A stretch of 64,000 nucleotides of DNA, taken from the NCBI RefSeq assembly GCF_026262505.1, contig NC_067204.1:8031797-8095796 (forward strand), read 5' to 3'. Under the pieces are notes generated by a model. It was given only the letters and a program-made list of their open reading frames with translations. It had not been told where the DNA came from and did no database searches. A program made the position numbers and the translations under genes. The DNA comes from Trichomonas vaginalis G3 (taxonomy: Eukaryota > Parabasalia > Trichomonadida > Trichomonadidae). Of the stretch, positions 17,144-25,540 are shown one piece after another. Each line of letters begins with the position of its first letter. Position 1 is the stretch's first letter.

Positions 17144-17680
17144 TTATGACGTCTGGGAAACTATATTTAAGTTCAACGTTTCACCTCCTTTCATAACGTA
17201 TATCTTGTCAATGACATTATATGAAACACCACAGCAACTAATGTCGGGTTCTATTTCTTTGATGTTTATATCGTCTGCCTCTGTCAAAAGTTTCAATAGT
17301 TCTTTCAAAACTTCATGAGGTGCAATGACATATGAGTTCACTTTTACAGGGTTGTGTTCGACCAAGTTTAACATTATACCTAAAGCTTGACAAATCTTCT
17401 CCTGAGTTTTAAGTTTGTCTTTAAGTTGTTGGTAGTCGTTTCGAATATCTGCAACAGAACTTAAGTCTCTGCTAACTTCAGGATATGTTGGTTGTTCTTT
17501 TACAGGAACTATTGTTATACCATCTTCGTCTTCGTATGGTTTCCCCACTTCAACATCTCTTTCTTTGACATTGACAACAACACTTTGACTGTTTGTTTGA
17601 GTTGGTGAATTTAACTTCACATCTGCCACCGCCATTAAACCTTTTGAAACACTTACGCTTCTATTTTTCGGAAATGACAT
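17144..17680 (-). CDS. Maverick hypothetical protein with helical middle (178 aa)
   Basis: The frame is open upstream, but the start is best at ATG 17,680 (MSFPKNRSVSVSKGLMAVAD), next to the shared 18-bp divergent start region. The N-terminal ~60 residues are polar, followed by a coiled-coil-like stretch (RNDYQQLKDKLKTQEKICQA) and a mixed C-terminal part. No recognised motif. A frameshift near the 3' end is possible, because the other frame (YSFPDVIKIFDDHN) continues sensibly. It probably belongs to the virion set by position and start motif. Confidence 0.5.
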   Translation of the reverse strand: MSFPKNRSVSVSKGLMAVADVKLNSPTQTNSQSVVVNVKERDVEVGKPYEDEDGITIVPVKEQPTYPEVSRDLSSVADIRNDYQQLKDKLKTQEKICQALGIMLNLVEHNPVKVNSYVIAPHEVLKELLKLLTEADDINIKEIEPDISCCGVSYNVIDKIYVMKGGETLNLNIVSQTS

Positions 17681-17698
17681 TTTACTTAGAATAAAAAG
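17681..17698. promoter_or_regulatory. 18-bp bidirectional start region
   Basis: TTTACTTAGAATAAAAAG separates two divergent ATGs. Aligned to 2236-2253 the core TTTAYYTAGAATAAAA is shared at 14 of 16 positions. Confidence 0.5.
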
Positions 17699-18208
17699 AT
17701 GGACGTATTTGAGTATCTCTTCGAATTGAAGCAGAACAAAGTTTACACACACAAACAATACAAATACATTGACAGAATAGTTCTTTATACAAACAATGGA
17801 AAATGTTATAGAATAGCAGTCTTTGCTGAACCAAAATATTTTCATAAAGCAAAGAAAGTTGGTATAACTGAAATGGTGAAAGTTCTTGACGACAAAAATA
17901 TAACAACAAAACTTACAGATATTTCTAAAGGTAAGTTTATAATACAATATTATGTCAAAACTGGCGTACTGTCAATATTTGACGGAGAGAAGTCAGTTCA
18001 AGAACAACTTACTGACCTGCTGCCAAAATCTGCTCGATGGAAGCTGTCGTTATGCCAATCTGAGGAGCCCCAGCAGGTTTCATCGAACGAATCTTCAAAA
18101 AGCATCTTCCGTGAAAAGTGCTATTGGTTTTGTAAACTTCTTTGCTTTCAATTCATCTGGACCGTCTCTGTCACCAGTATATTGTATTTGTACAGTACCA
18201 ACAGTTGA
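17699..18208 (+). CDS. Maverick hypothetical protein, 3' end uncertain
   Basis: The frame opens with MDVFEYLFELKQNKVYTHKQ and shows coding character up to about DGEKSVQEQLTDLLP (~18,020). Beyond that it is antisense to the capsid gene's C-terminal codons and reads like shadow sequence (CYWFCKLLCFQF). The real end is probably near 18,010-18,030, with a frameshift having removed the stop. The body is a mixed alpha/beta protein with many Lys and Tyr residues and no known motif. It shares its start region with the 178-aa gene on the other strand. Confidence 0.45.
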   Translation: MDVFEYLFELKQNKVYTHKQYKYIDRIVLYTNNGKCYRIAVFAEPKYFHKAKKVGITEMVKVLDDKNITTKLTDISKGKFIIQYYVKTGVLSIFDGEKSVQEQLTDLLPKSARWKLSLCQSEEPQQVSSNESSKSIFREKCYWFCKLLCFQFIWTVSVTSILYLYSTNS

Positions 18209-19614
18209 AATACCACCCATAAAGTCTTCTGAGTCAGCAAATGGAATGCCAAGCCAAAAGTTTGAACGGTCTCCATTTGTATATTGAGTTTTTTGACCTC
18301 CTGTATGAGTCCATACTTTCACATATGGCATAATAGAACTTTGCATTTCAGGGTTAATGGTTGTTGTGAAGTTGTTGTTAAAGTTCATAGCATCTAATGT
18401 CAAGTTGTATGACCTCATATCCTCAACTGTAGAATATTCTTCTCTTGGATAATATTTGCCATCTATGTTTATATGATATTTAATACCGGGTTGTAGAAAC
18501 AAGAATAGTCATTTATAGTTCGTGAACGAGTACAGTTAAACATAGTATCTGCATGTTTCATTGCAGTTGTTAAAGCAATATCTGTTCTTGCACCTGGGTC
18601 AGCACTTTGGTTTCCAACTTCACCTGCAAAGTCTTTGACAGATATTTGGTGTATAGGGAACATAAGTGGAACTGCAATATATTTGGCAGCTAAAGCATTT
18701 GAAATATCTGGGTCCAACATATAGACTGCAAGTCTGCTTTCTATTCTCTTGCATTCAAACTTTTCGCATGTGAACTTAACTGGGTCCCAAGCAGTTCCAG
18801 CAGCATTGAAATAATAGTTTACTTCATTGTTGAAGTTTGAGAAACCAAAGTCTAAGTCAACTTTGTCTTTGCAAAAGTCACAGAACTTGGCTCCACCAGT
18901 TCCAGCTACAGTAATGCTGAATGGGTCTTGTGTTGGTGCAATGACTAAGTTATTTTTGCTTGGAGTAAGTTCGATAGAAATTTTTCCTGCCCAGTTTGGC
19001 AAGTATCTTAAAAACCTGAAGATGAGGAAAGATGACAAAGGAACTCTAAGTTTCAGTTTTACTTTAGTGGCAGCAGTTCCATCTGAACCAGAAAGGTTAA
19101 CATAAACTCCTGGAACGTTAGGGTCAAGTCTTCTTATTTTCTCAATATTTGCATACTGGTCTGTTTGTTCTCTAGCTTGTGGTTGTACTGAGTTTCTCAA
19201 AGCGAACCATTCATAGTTTGCCCATGTTACTGTTTGAACTAAGTCAGAGTTAGAATATATCTTATATCCCATGAAAACTTCTGGAGCATATTGGTATCCG
19301 ACATAGAAAATTCCATTGCAACCTTTCTTGTCAGACAACTTGGCAGAAGGTTTTATTTCAATGTCTTGTTCCACGTATAAGAAAGAGTTGTCAATAGAAA
19401 TAATATGAAACCTGTCGCAAGCAATATCTACTGTTGTTGAAGAACCTTCTCCAAACTCACCTACGTTTCCATAAGAAACAGCAGTTGTATATTCGTAAGT
19501 TCCAGGAACTATTTCTGACCTTCTAATGGCATTGTCGCATTCGTTATACCATTCGGAAACATTTCCATTCATGGCATCCAAAACTGTTGGCGTTATATTC
19601 TGAGCGGCGTACAT
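18009..19614 (-). pseudogene. Major capsid protein (double jelly-roll type), two frameshifts
   Basis: The main frame (19,614-18,469, 381 aa) begins MYAAQNITPTVLDAMNGNVS and carries strand-rich segments such as STTVDIACDRFHIISIDNSF, LKLRVPLSSFLIFRFLRYLP and KISIELTPSKNNLVI. Near 18,480 the frame changes and continues as GIKYHINIDGKYYPREEYST, LDAMNFNNN and KPIALFTEDAF. A second change near 18,095 leads to MKPAGAPQIGITTASIEQIL ending at 18,009-18,011. Total ~535 residues, the size of Polinton capsid proteins. The LPNW-type and LDAMN segments and gene order (after a large coiled-coil gene, before the penton-like gene) support the call. Both indels lie in short homopolymers. Confidence 0.7.
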
Positions 19615-19646
19615 TTCATATGAGTAAAAATATAGAATAGTTGGAT

Positions 19647-20117
19647 TTATATGTCATAATAGAACCCACTCCGACCAAGCTTTACTTTCTTCCTGACTGA
19701 GTTTTTAACTCTTCTTTTTCCTTCATTGCCCTCTGCTTCAAGTTGTTGCATCTTTGCCTCATGTTCACCTAGTATGTTGTAAATTTCCCATGTCCTTTTT
19801 GCCTTTGGGCTCTGGTCGCCCATCTCAGGTAACCTATATCCTAGAAAGAGTTTGTCATAGTTTGTATTTGAGTCTTTGCGTATTGTTTGCATGACTCTTT
19901 CCTGAGTTTCCGGTTCAAGCGCTTCAAACAGTGCCTGTCCATATGGAATAAGCTCGTTTCCAAATATATGTTTTTGTAGCCATTCTGGTTTTCTTTCCAT
20001 GTTACCAACTATATCTTTTGTGAATGGGAAAGCTTTTACCCAATCTTTCAGTCTTGCGTCGTTTATTTCTGTAGTTGGTTTTATTTTGTCAAGGAACATG
20101 TTTTTCAATACTAACAT
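19647..20117 (-). CDS. Basic-tailed Maverick protein, may continue the 884-aa frame (156 aa)
   Basis: Listed from ATG 20,117 (MLVLKNMFLDKIKPTTEIND), but sensible coding continues upstream in the same frame without an ATG (FADNELRRDEYLRKLKWTVP at ~20,190-20,125). It reaches back into the end of the large gene at 20,192. Either the two were once one ~1,060-residue protein split by a frameshift near 20,195, or translation begins at 20,117. The C terminus is strongly basic (GKRRVKNSVRKKVKLGRSGF), as in nucleic-acid-binding virion proteins. Just upstream of the capsid gene. Confidence 0.5.
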   Translation of the reverse strand: MLVLKNMFLDKIKPTTEINDARLKDWVKAFPFTKDIVGNMERKPEWLQKHIFGNELIPYGQALFEALEPETQERVMQTIRKDSNTNYDKLFLGYRLPEMGDQSPKAKRTWEIYNILGEHEAKMQQLEAEGNEGKRRVKNSVRKKVKLGRSGFYYDI

Positions 20118-20191
20118 TTCATTTGGTACTGTCCATTTGAGTTTTCTTAAATATTCATCCCTTCTCAGTTCATTGTCTGCAAAGTAAGTTT

Positions 20192-22846
20192 TTATGACAT
20201 TTTTAAACTTTCGTTTGCAAGGTCATGTACAATAGGTTCTCTTCCTTCTGTCTCCCTAACTTTCTTTCTAAACTCTTCACCAAATATACCATCTTTATGG
20301 TTCTGTGTAGTTCTTTGAGATAAATGTTCTAGAACGTCAGGTGTTATATTTCCATCAGCCATGTTCATTTCATACTGGTCCAAAATATCTGCATCTTTCA
20401 TATCTTTCAATGGCATTAAAGCCGCGCTTAAAATACCAGCTATGTCTCGTTCACCATTGACTTCCATTGCGTCTACAACTTCTTGGAATTGTGGTTGTAA
20501 GTTTATGAACCACCTATCCGGATTAGCTTTATGACCCCATCTCATTGTAGTTCCATCGTCTGCAGAAACAAAAGTAGGTTTGTTTCCATCTTGGTTAGGT
20601 TCTGAATGAACTTTAAACAATGTTTCATTTCTATATGTTTTCTTGAAATTTAACCTTTTATTTTCACCGAGTTCATCCGAAGATTGAACGTTAAATGCTC
20701 GTAAGTAAAAAGGGTTGTTGTATTTGTGTACATTTTTTTTCAGTTCTTCCATTCTATGCTGGATATTTTCATCTGATGTTGGAGTCTTTTGTATGTCGGC
20801 AAACATTTTTCGATATTCTTCTACTATGTCAGCCGAATTTTTTTTAGACTCTTGGAAATATTCCATATTCTCCGCATACTCTTGTTGAGGGTCAAGATTT
20901 TTCGGCTGTTCCAAATCTTCATCTAGTTCTGTGAAGTTAGTTTCCAAAGGAAGGACTTGTTCGTTTCCTTCAGGCTCTTCTAGCTGTTGTTGCTGAACTA
21001 TTTCTTCCATGTCTGGTTGTATCTGAACTTCTTCCTGTGGAGTTTCTTGTACCTCATCTGCTGGCATTTCATATATTCCGAGACCGTTTTCAACAATTTC
21101 CCTATCTACGTCATCCGCATTCATAAGCTTTTGTTCTTTCGTTCCGTCTCTATTTTTTACGCGTTTCATGACGAAAGTTGAATTGTCATTTAGCTCTGAC
21201 ATCAAATATCTCGGAGTAAATTCATCCATGTCATTTGGATGATATGCTATTAAATCATATCCCTTAGCGAGCTTGTATTTTCCAGGTTTGAGATTATATC
21301 CGTTTTGGTGCTGAGCCATAAAGCTAAATAGGTTCGGGTCAGTATTTCCATCCTTGAACTTTCCAATAGCTTCTTTATATCTGTCACTAAAGTCAATACT
21401 ATCTGGGAAACCACACTCTTCTTTAAGCATTTTTAAGAATTCTTGGTTTCCTTGTTCTCTACTTCTTTTATGTCCTTGCTCTGTTTGTGGTTGTTGTTGT
21501 GCAGGGTTTTGAACTGTTGGTTGCTGTGCTGGTTGTTGTGTTGGTTGTTGTGCTGGTTGTGGAGGTGGTTGTTGTGCTGGTTTTGGTGCATGCCTGTGTC
21601 TGTGTCCATGTGACGATGTAAATGTTTTAGGTAGTCCTGGTGCAGGTGCTTCTCTTGGAGGGTTTGGTGGTATATAAGTTCCACCAGCTGGCACATATGT
21701 TCCATCTGCAGCATAATGTCCTACCTGACTTTTCGTTCTTAAGAAAGCATTTACTAGGTCTGTTTTGGTCTGTTGTAACTCTTTTTCTTGACTTTCCACA
21801 ACAGTTGCTCTAACGGCGTCATAGGCACTTTGAACTGCCTGTCTCGTTGCTGCATCTGTTATTTTCGTCATATTTTGTGCTACTTCTTTTAACTCTTTGT
21901 CGAAACCTTCAGACTTCAGTTTCTTTCCAGATGAGAAGTCGTTCACTTGTTTCACCTTACTATGAAGAGCTTCGAAGGCGTTCTTAAAGTCAGCATTTGT
22001 TAAAGCTTCATTTGAACTGTCTTCATCCGCTTGTATTTTTGTCCTTATTGACCCTATAAGCTGGGCTGCTTTAGCGTTGGCTTGGGCATCTAACCAGTCA
22101 TTATTAGCTTTTATATATTCTGCGCTTTTCATTGCCTTTTGCATAGCCGCGTCGTTATTTTTACTTTCTTGTGCTAAGTTTTCATACTGTACGGTTTGGT
22201 TTTGCAACTGTAAAAGTTTTTCTGCCTTTACATTTGCTTCAACTTCTTTTTTATACTCATCGCTATCCATATATGTCTTCAGGGCTTTTTGTTTTATCTC
22301 TTCATCTTTCAGTATTTTATATTGAGTAGTATGGTTTTTCAAATTTATGACATCTTGTTCCATTTTTGCTACTTCTGCTGCTTTTTCTGACACTTTTTTC
22401 GCATATTCCTCTGTACTTAGTTCTTTCAGTTGTTCTTCTTTCTTCTTTTTCTCTACGTTTAACTCATTGAGTTTCTTTGTGTGTCTGTCATATTCTAGTT
22501 TCTTTTCGTTTTCACTTATTTGCTTCTGTATGTCTATGTTTGACTTTTTGACATCTGTTATTTGATTTTTGAGTGAACTCAAATTCATTTGACTTTGAGG
22601 GTTATAGGCTGTTCCGTCTGCAGCTCCACCATAGCCTGCCATTTTCGCTAAAAGTGCCGCTCTTAAACCTCCACTCTGTGCACCAACAACTCGGTTTAAA
22701 AGCATAGGATTGCTTGACATTTGTTGCAACATAGTGGGGTCATTCAGCATTTGTTGTTGCAACTGTTGTTGTGGTGTCAGTTTTACTATTGGATGTTTCA
22801 ATGCTCTCTTCCTCTTACGTATATTCTTACGTAGCTTACGTGGCAT
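20192..22846 (-). CDS. Large coiled-coil virion-associated protein (884 aa)
   Basis: An intact frame and the longest in the element. It has an arginine/lysine-rich start (MPRKLRKNIRKRKRALKHP), a Gln-rich segment, then GAQSGGLRAALLAKMAGYGG. A long coiled coil follows (~95-370; KKKKEEQLKELSTEEYAKKV). Next comes a Pro/Gln/His linker with QQPAQQPTQQP repeats (~400-450), then a more ordered C-terminal half. The SGGL sequence resembles the small-residue sites cut by adenain-type proteases, but no such protease is visible in the window. A scaffold, tape-measure or core role is an inference from architecture and position beside the capsid gene. Its start motif is the TTTTTAACTTCACTTAAATG version of the structural class. 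Confidence 0.6.
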   Translation of the reverse strand: MPRKLRKNIRKRKRALKHPIVKLTPQQQLQQQMLNDPTMLQQMSSNPMLLNRVVGAQSGGLRAALLAKMAGYGGAADGTAYNPQSQMNLSSLKNQITDVKKSNIDIQKQISENEKKLEYDRHTKKLNELNVEKKKKEEQLKELSTEEYAKKVSEKAAEVAKMEQDVINLKNHTTQYKILKDEEIKQKALKTYMDSDEYKKEVEANVKAEKLLQLQNQTVQYENLAQESKNNDAAMQKAMKSAEYIKANNDWLDAQANAKAAQLIGSIRTKIQADEDSSNEALTNADFKNAFEALHSKVKQVNDFSSGKKLKSEGFDKELKEVAQNMTKITDAATRQAVQSAYDAVRATVVESQEKELQQTKTDLVNAFLRTKSQVGHYAADGTYVPAGGTYIPPNPPREAPAPGLPKTFTSSHGHRHRHAPKPAQQPPPQPAQQPTQQPAQQPTVQNPAQQQPQTEQGHKRSREQGNQEFLKMLKEECGFPDSIDFSDRYKEAIGKFKDGNTDPNLFSFMAQHQNGYNLKPGKYKLAKGYDLIAYHPNDMDEFTPRYLMSELNDNSTFVMKRVKNRDGTKEQKLMNADDVDREIVENGLGIYEMPADEVQETPQEEVQIQPDMEEIVQQQQLEEPEGNEQVLPLETNFTELDEDLEQPKNLDPQQEYAENMEYFQESKKNSADIVEEYRKMFADIQKTPTSDENIQHRMEELKKNVHKYNNPFYLRAFNVQSSDELGENKRLNFKKTYRNETLFKVHSEPNQDGNKPTFVSADDGTTMRWGHKANPDRWFINLQPQFQEVVDAMEVNGERDIAGILSAALMPLKDMKDADILDQYEMNMADGNITPDVLEHLSQRTTQNHKDGIFGEEFRKKVRETEGREPIVHDLANESLKMS

Positions 22847-23316
22847 TTAAGTGAAGTTAAAAAGCGGTTTTTGACAGATGTTTATATGACACTTTTTGTT
22901 CAGCACAAAAAACTACTCGGTCAAAGTGTTGTCAGTTTTGTAAAATAACCGTCCTATCTCATTCTATAAGGGGAAAAGGCTTCTCAAAGTATACTTCCTT
23001 GGAACGCCTGTAACTTTTCCTGTAGCGACGATAGACCCTTACTTGTCCGGACAAAGTTATACTATTTTGAGTGCTCTACAAAAAAGTCAACGGCGACGAC
23101 TCTCAAAAAACGTTGCGTAAAAAGTTTTACCGTTGGACAAAAAAGTATATATAGAAAACAAAAAACGTTTATAGTTCATTCAATATTTGAGATGGAACGG
23201 TTTGCCAACGGAGACTTTTCAATAAAATAAAAAAATAGAGGGGGTTACCGTTGACGAAAACGGTTTATTTTAAACTTTTCTATGAGTAGTCCGAAAAAAC
23301 AGTTCATTTTTGTCTA
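22847..23316. promoter_or_regulatory. Control region with repeated AACGGT/ACCGTT words
   Basis: 470 bp without a gene. It contains repeated AACGG-type words in both directions (ACCGTTGGAC, GGAACGGTTTGCCAACGG, ACCGTTGACGAAAACGGTTT). These resemble Myb-binding sequences, which are known transcription-factor targets in trichomonads. It ends in GTTCATTTTTGTCTA before ATG 23,317, a host-like initiator. Likely the upstream region of the PIP-box gene. Confidence 0.4.
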
Positions 23317-24465
23317 ATGGAAGACCACAGTAGTAGCATGACTGACAATTCTTTACAAAAGCTCTTTAAAGGTCAAACACTTATATCTTCATACTTTACT
23401 AGTATGTCCAAAGAGGTTACACAGGTTTCAGTCCAATCAGACTCCAATCAGACACAAATTGAAGCTCAAATTCAACCAAAAGAAACTGCCGAAGTCGAAC
23501 AAACTACAGAAGCTCAAGTTGTTTCAGTCCAATCAGACTCCAATCAGACACAAATTGAAGCTCAAATTCAACCAAAAGAAACTGCCGAAGTCGAACAAAC
23601 TACAGAAGCTCAAGTTGTTTCAGTCCAATCAGACTCCAATCAGACACAAATTGAAGCTCAAATTCAACCAAAAACTTACACTCCTACAGAACCAGAAGGT
23701 GTCTTCTCATTCTCAACAACAGAAGCAAGATATAGAAGACTCATTGCAGATTATCCAAACAATTTGTCCTTAACAGACAACAATGACTATGATAGATATT
23801 TCAAAAGTATAATAAAACCAGTCGAAACATTAGAAAACAAAGTTCAAAACCCGACAGTAATGGTTGACTTTTTCTTGTCGAATTTGCCTTATGTTTCAAC
23901 TATGATATCTCTTCAAGCAATTGACGAATTCACTCTTTGCTGTGAACCAAACTTAAGAGAACAGCTATATGAAACACTCAAAGACTTTCGCCCTTATCCT
24001 TTAACTTACAATTGGAAAGAAGATGAAAACAAACACGGTTCTTTCTCCTGGAATCTTTCCATTGTTGCTCCAGCTGGTGTAGCTGCACATCCATTCGAAA
24101 TATATCCAAAATTGCATTACGAAAACAATATGCATATTATCACAACAGCCGCTTTAGATATTCCTGAACGGATACCAGATGGAGAAGAAGTTTCAATAAT
24201 ATCTGTTCAAGCAAACCGAGTTGCAATGCCACTTACAGTATGCAAATTCACTCACTCAAGCAGACAATTCTATCAAAATCTTGAGTTCGTTTTTACTGGC
24301 ACAGCCAAAATGCTTCTCAAAAAACCAGAACAAACCAAAATAACCATCTTCTTATCTGGTTATTGTGAAGATGAAGACAATTCGGACGAAGAAGAAGAAG
24401 AGGAGGAGGAAACAAGCGAAGACTCAGACGATATTCAGTTCATTTCCATCCGTAAAAAACATTAA
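23317..24465 (+). CDS. PIP-box protein with tandem repeats and acidic tail (382 aa)
   Basis: Residues 20-27 are QTLISSYF, an exact match to the PCNA-interacting box (Q-x-x-[ILM]-x-x-[FY]-[FY]). Residues ~37-116 are a 32-aa tandem repeat (VSVQSDSNQTQIEAQIQPKE and onward) in 2.5 copies that are identical in DNA. From ~120 a folded domain of ~230 residues follows with several strand-like segments, then a Glu/Asp run and KKH end. It is intact while most core genes are broken. The natural inference is a factor that docks on the host sliding clamp during replication or integration; the folded domain is not recognised. It has a host-like initiator, as expected of an early-expressed gene. Confidence 0.65.
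   Translation: MEDHSSSMTDNSLQKLFKGQTLISSYFTSMSKEVTQVSVQSDSNQTQIEAQIQPKETAEVEQTTEAQVVSVQSDSNQTQIEAQIQPKETAEVEQTTEAQVVSVQSDSNQTQIEAQIQPKTYTPTEPEGVFSFSTTEARYRRLIADYPNNLSLTDNNDYDRYFKSIIKPVETLENKVQNPTVMVDFFLSNLPYVSTMISLQAIDEFTLCCEPNLREQLYETLKDFRPYPLTYNWKEDENKHGSFSWNLSIVAPAGVAAHPFEIYPKLHYENNMHIITTAALDIPERIPDGEEVSIISVQANRVAMPLTVCKFTHSSRQFYQNLEFVFTGTAKMLLKKPEQTKITIFLSGYCEDEDNSDEEEEEEEETSEDSDDIQFISIRKKH
23425..23671 (+). repeat. 96-bp in-frame tandem repeat
   Basis: Copies start at 23,425, 23,521 and 23,617 (the last partial) with essentially no differences, so the expansion is recent. 96 bp keeps the frame, adding 32 residues per copy. Confidence 0.9.
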
Positions 24466-24512
24466 AGCAAACATTTCAGAATAAAAATTTTAATTTTAAT
24501 CTAAACATCTTC

Positions 24513-24549
24513 GGGGCTAGAGGGCACGAAGTGCCTGGAAGCCCCAATA

Positions 24550-24553
<4 letters not shown>
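24513..24553. repeat. Probable right terminal inverted repeat end of the Maverick, with hairpin
   Basis: A nested hairpin (GGGGCT with AGCCCC; inner GGCAC with GTGCC around GAA) is followed by AATACCCT. Read inward the terminus begins AGGGTATTGGGGCTTCC, and Polintons start with AG and end in CT. The coding content of the element stops at 24,465. The left partner would lie outside the window, so the call cannot be verified here. Confidence 0.5.

Positions 24554-24582
<29 letters not shown>
24553..24582. repeat. 30-T homopolymer at element boundary
   Basis: Thirty uninterrupted T residues directly after AATACCC. A six-T target duplication would be hidden inside it. Confidence 0.9.
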
Positions 24583-24583
<1 letters not shown>

Positions 24584-25119
24584 AAAGCGTTAGGATTTAT
24601 TAAGTTTATGCGCCCGACTATAAGTTAATACGAGAACTGGACGTTAATACTCTCATTTTGAGAAGTTCGTGAGCGCATCATCTCGATGTAGAATTCTGAA
24701 AAGTGCCGTTATTTCCTCGATCTCAAGACAAAGCGGTTTTTAGGATCAAAAATTTTGCGCGAACTATAAAAATAACGCCTGATCATCAAATATGTCCCAT
24801 TTTTCTCTTTTTCCCCTCTCTTCTTCTTTTTCTGTTTTCTTTTCTCTTTCTTCTTTCCTTCTTTTCTTTCTTCTATGCGATTTTCATTTTAAAAATGAAA
24901 TTCACAACTTAATTAAGGATAAATATAGAGTGATAAGATGAATTTTTAAAATTATTTAGGTATTTTTAACTCTAGAATAGAAAATAAGAATATAAATTAA
25001 GAAAAAAATTAAAAATTGAAATTTATTAAAAATAAAGTTTTTATTCAGACAATACAAAGTTAAGGATAAGAATAATATGGTATAAGTGAGATCTGAGTTC
25101 GCAATGTGGGAATCTAATT
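24583..25119. other. Gene-free flank
   Basis: No convincing gene. There is a pyrimidine-rich run (TTTCTCTTTTTCCCC and following) at 24,795-24,880 and AT-rich sequence. Frames here are short and composition-driven. Confidence 0.5.
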
Positions 25120-25540
25120 TGGTAATGAGTTGGAATGAGGAAGATCTGAGTAGGTTGTGGGAGATGGATTGGGATCTGTGTTGGTAATGAGTTGTCTGAT
25201 GTGATTTGAGGGGTATTGAGGGGGATCTGATTTGGTAATGAGTTGGTTGAGGGATCTGAGTTCTGATGAGTTGGTTGAGGGAGATCTGAGTTCTGATGAG
25301 TTGGTTGAGGGAGATCTGAGTTCTGATGAGTTGGTTGAGGAAGATCTGAGTTCTGATGAATTGGTTGAGGGAGATTTGAATTGGTTGAGGGAGATTTGAG
25401 TTGGTTGAAGGAGATCTGAGTTGGTTGAGGGAGATCTGAGTTGGTTGAGGAAGATCTGAGTTGTTTGAGGGAGATCTGAGTTGGTTGAGGGAAAATTAAG
25501 TTGTCTGAGCGATCTAGGTTGTCTGAATGATATCTGAGTT
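25120..25540. repeat. Minisatellite of GTTGGTTGAGGGAGATCTGA units
   Basis: The ~20 bp unit TTGGTTGAGGGAGATCTGAG alternates in part with a ~30 bp form that includes TTCTGATGAG. About 15-18 imperfect units. The 178-residue antisense frame (NSDLPQPTHQ repeats) is a by-product of the repeat. Confidence 0.8.

Noticed and set aside
18095..18208. C-terminal part of the plus-strand 169-residue frame
   Set aside because: Antisense to well-formed capsid C-terminal codons; the Cys/Phe-rich sequence has no coding character.
1..24553. Adenain-type (C5/Ulp1-like) Maverick protease
   Set aside because: Looked for the His-Asp/Glu-Cys order near the capsid genes and did not find it. It may lie left of the window.
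24703..24912. 69-residue frame with Phe/Leu-rich end
   Set aside because: The hydrophobic end comes from a pyrimidine-rich tract.
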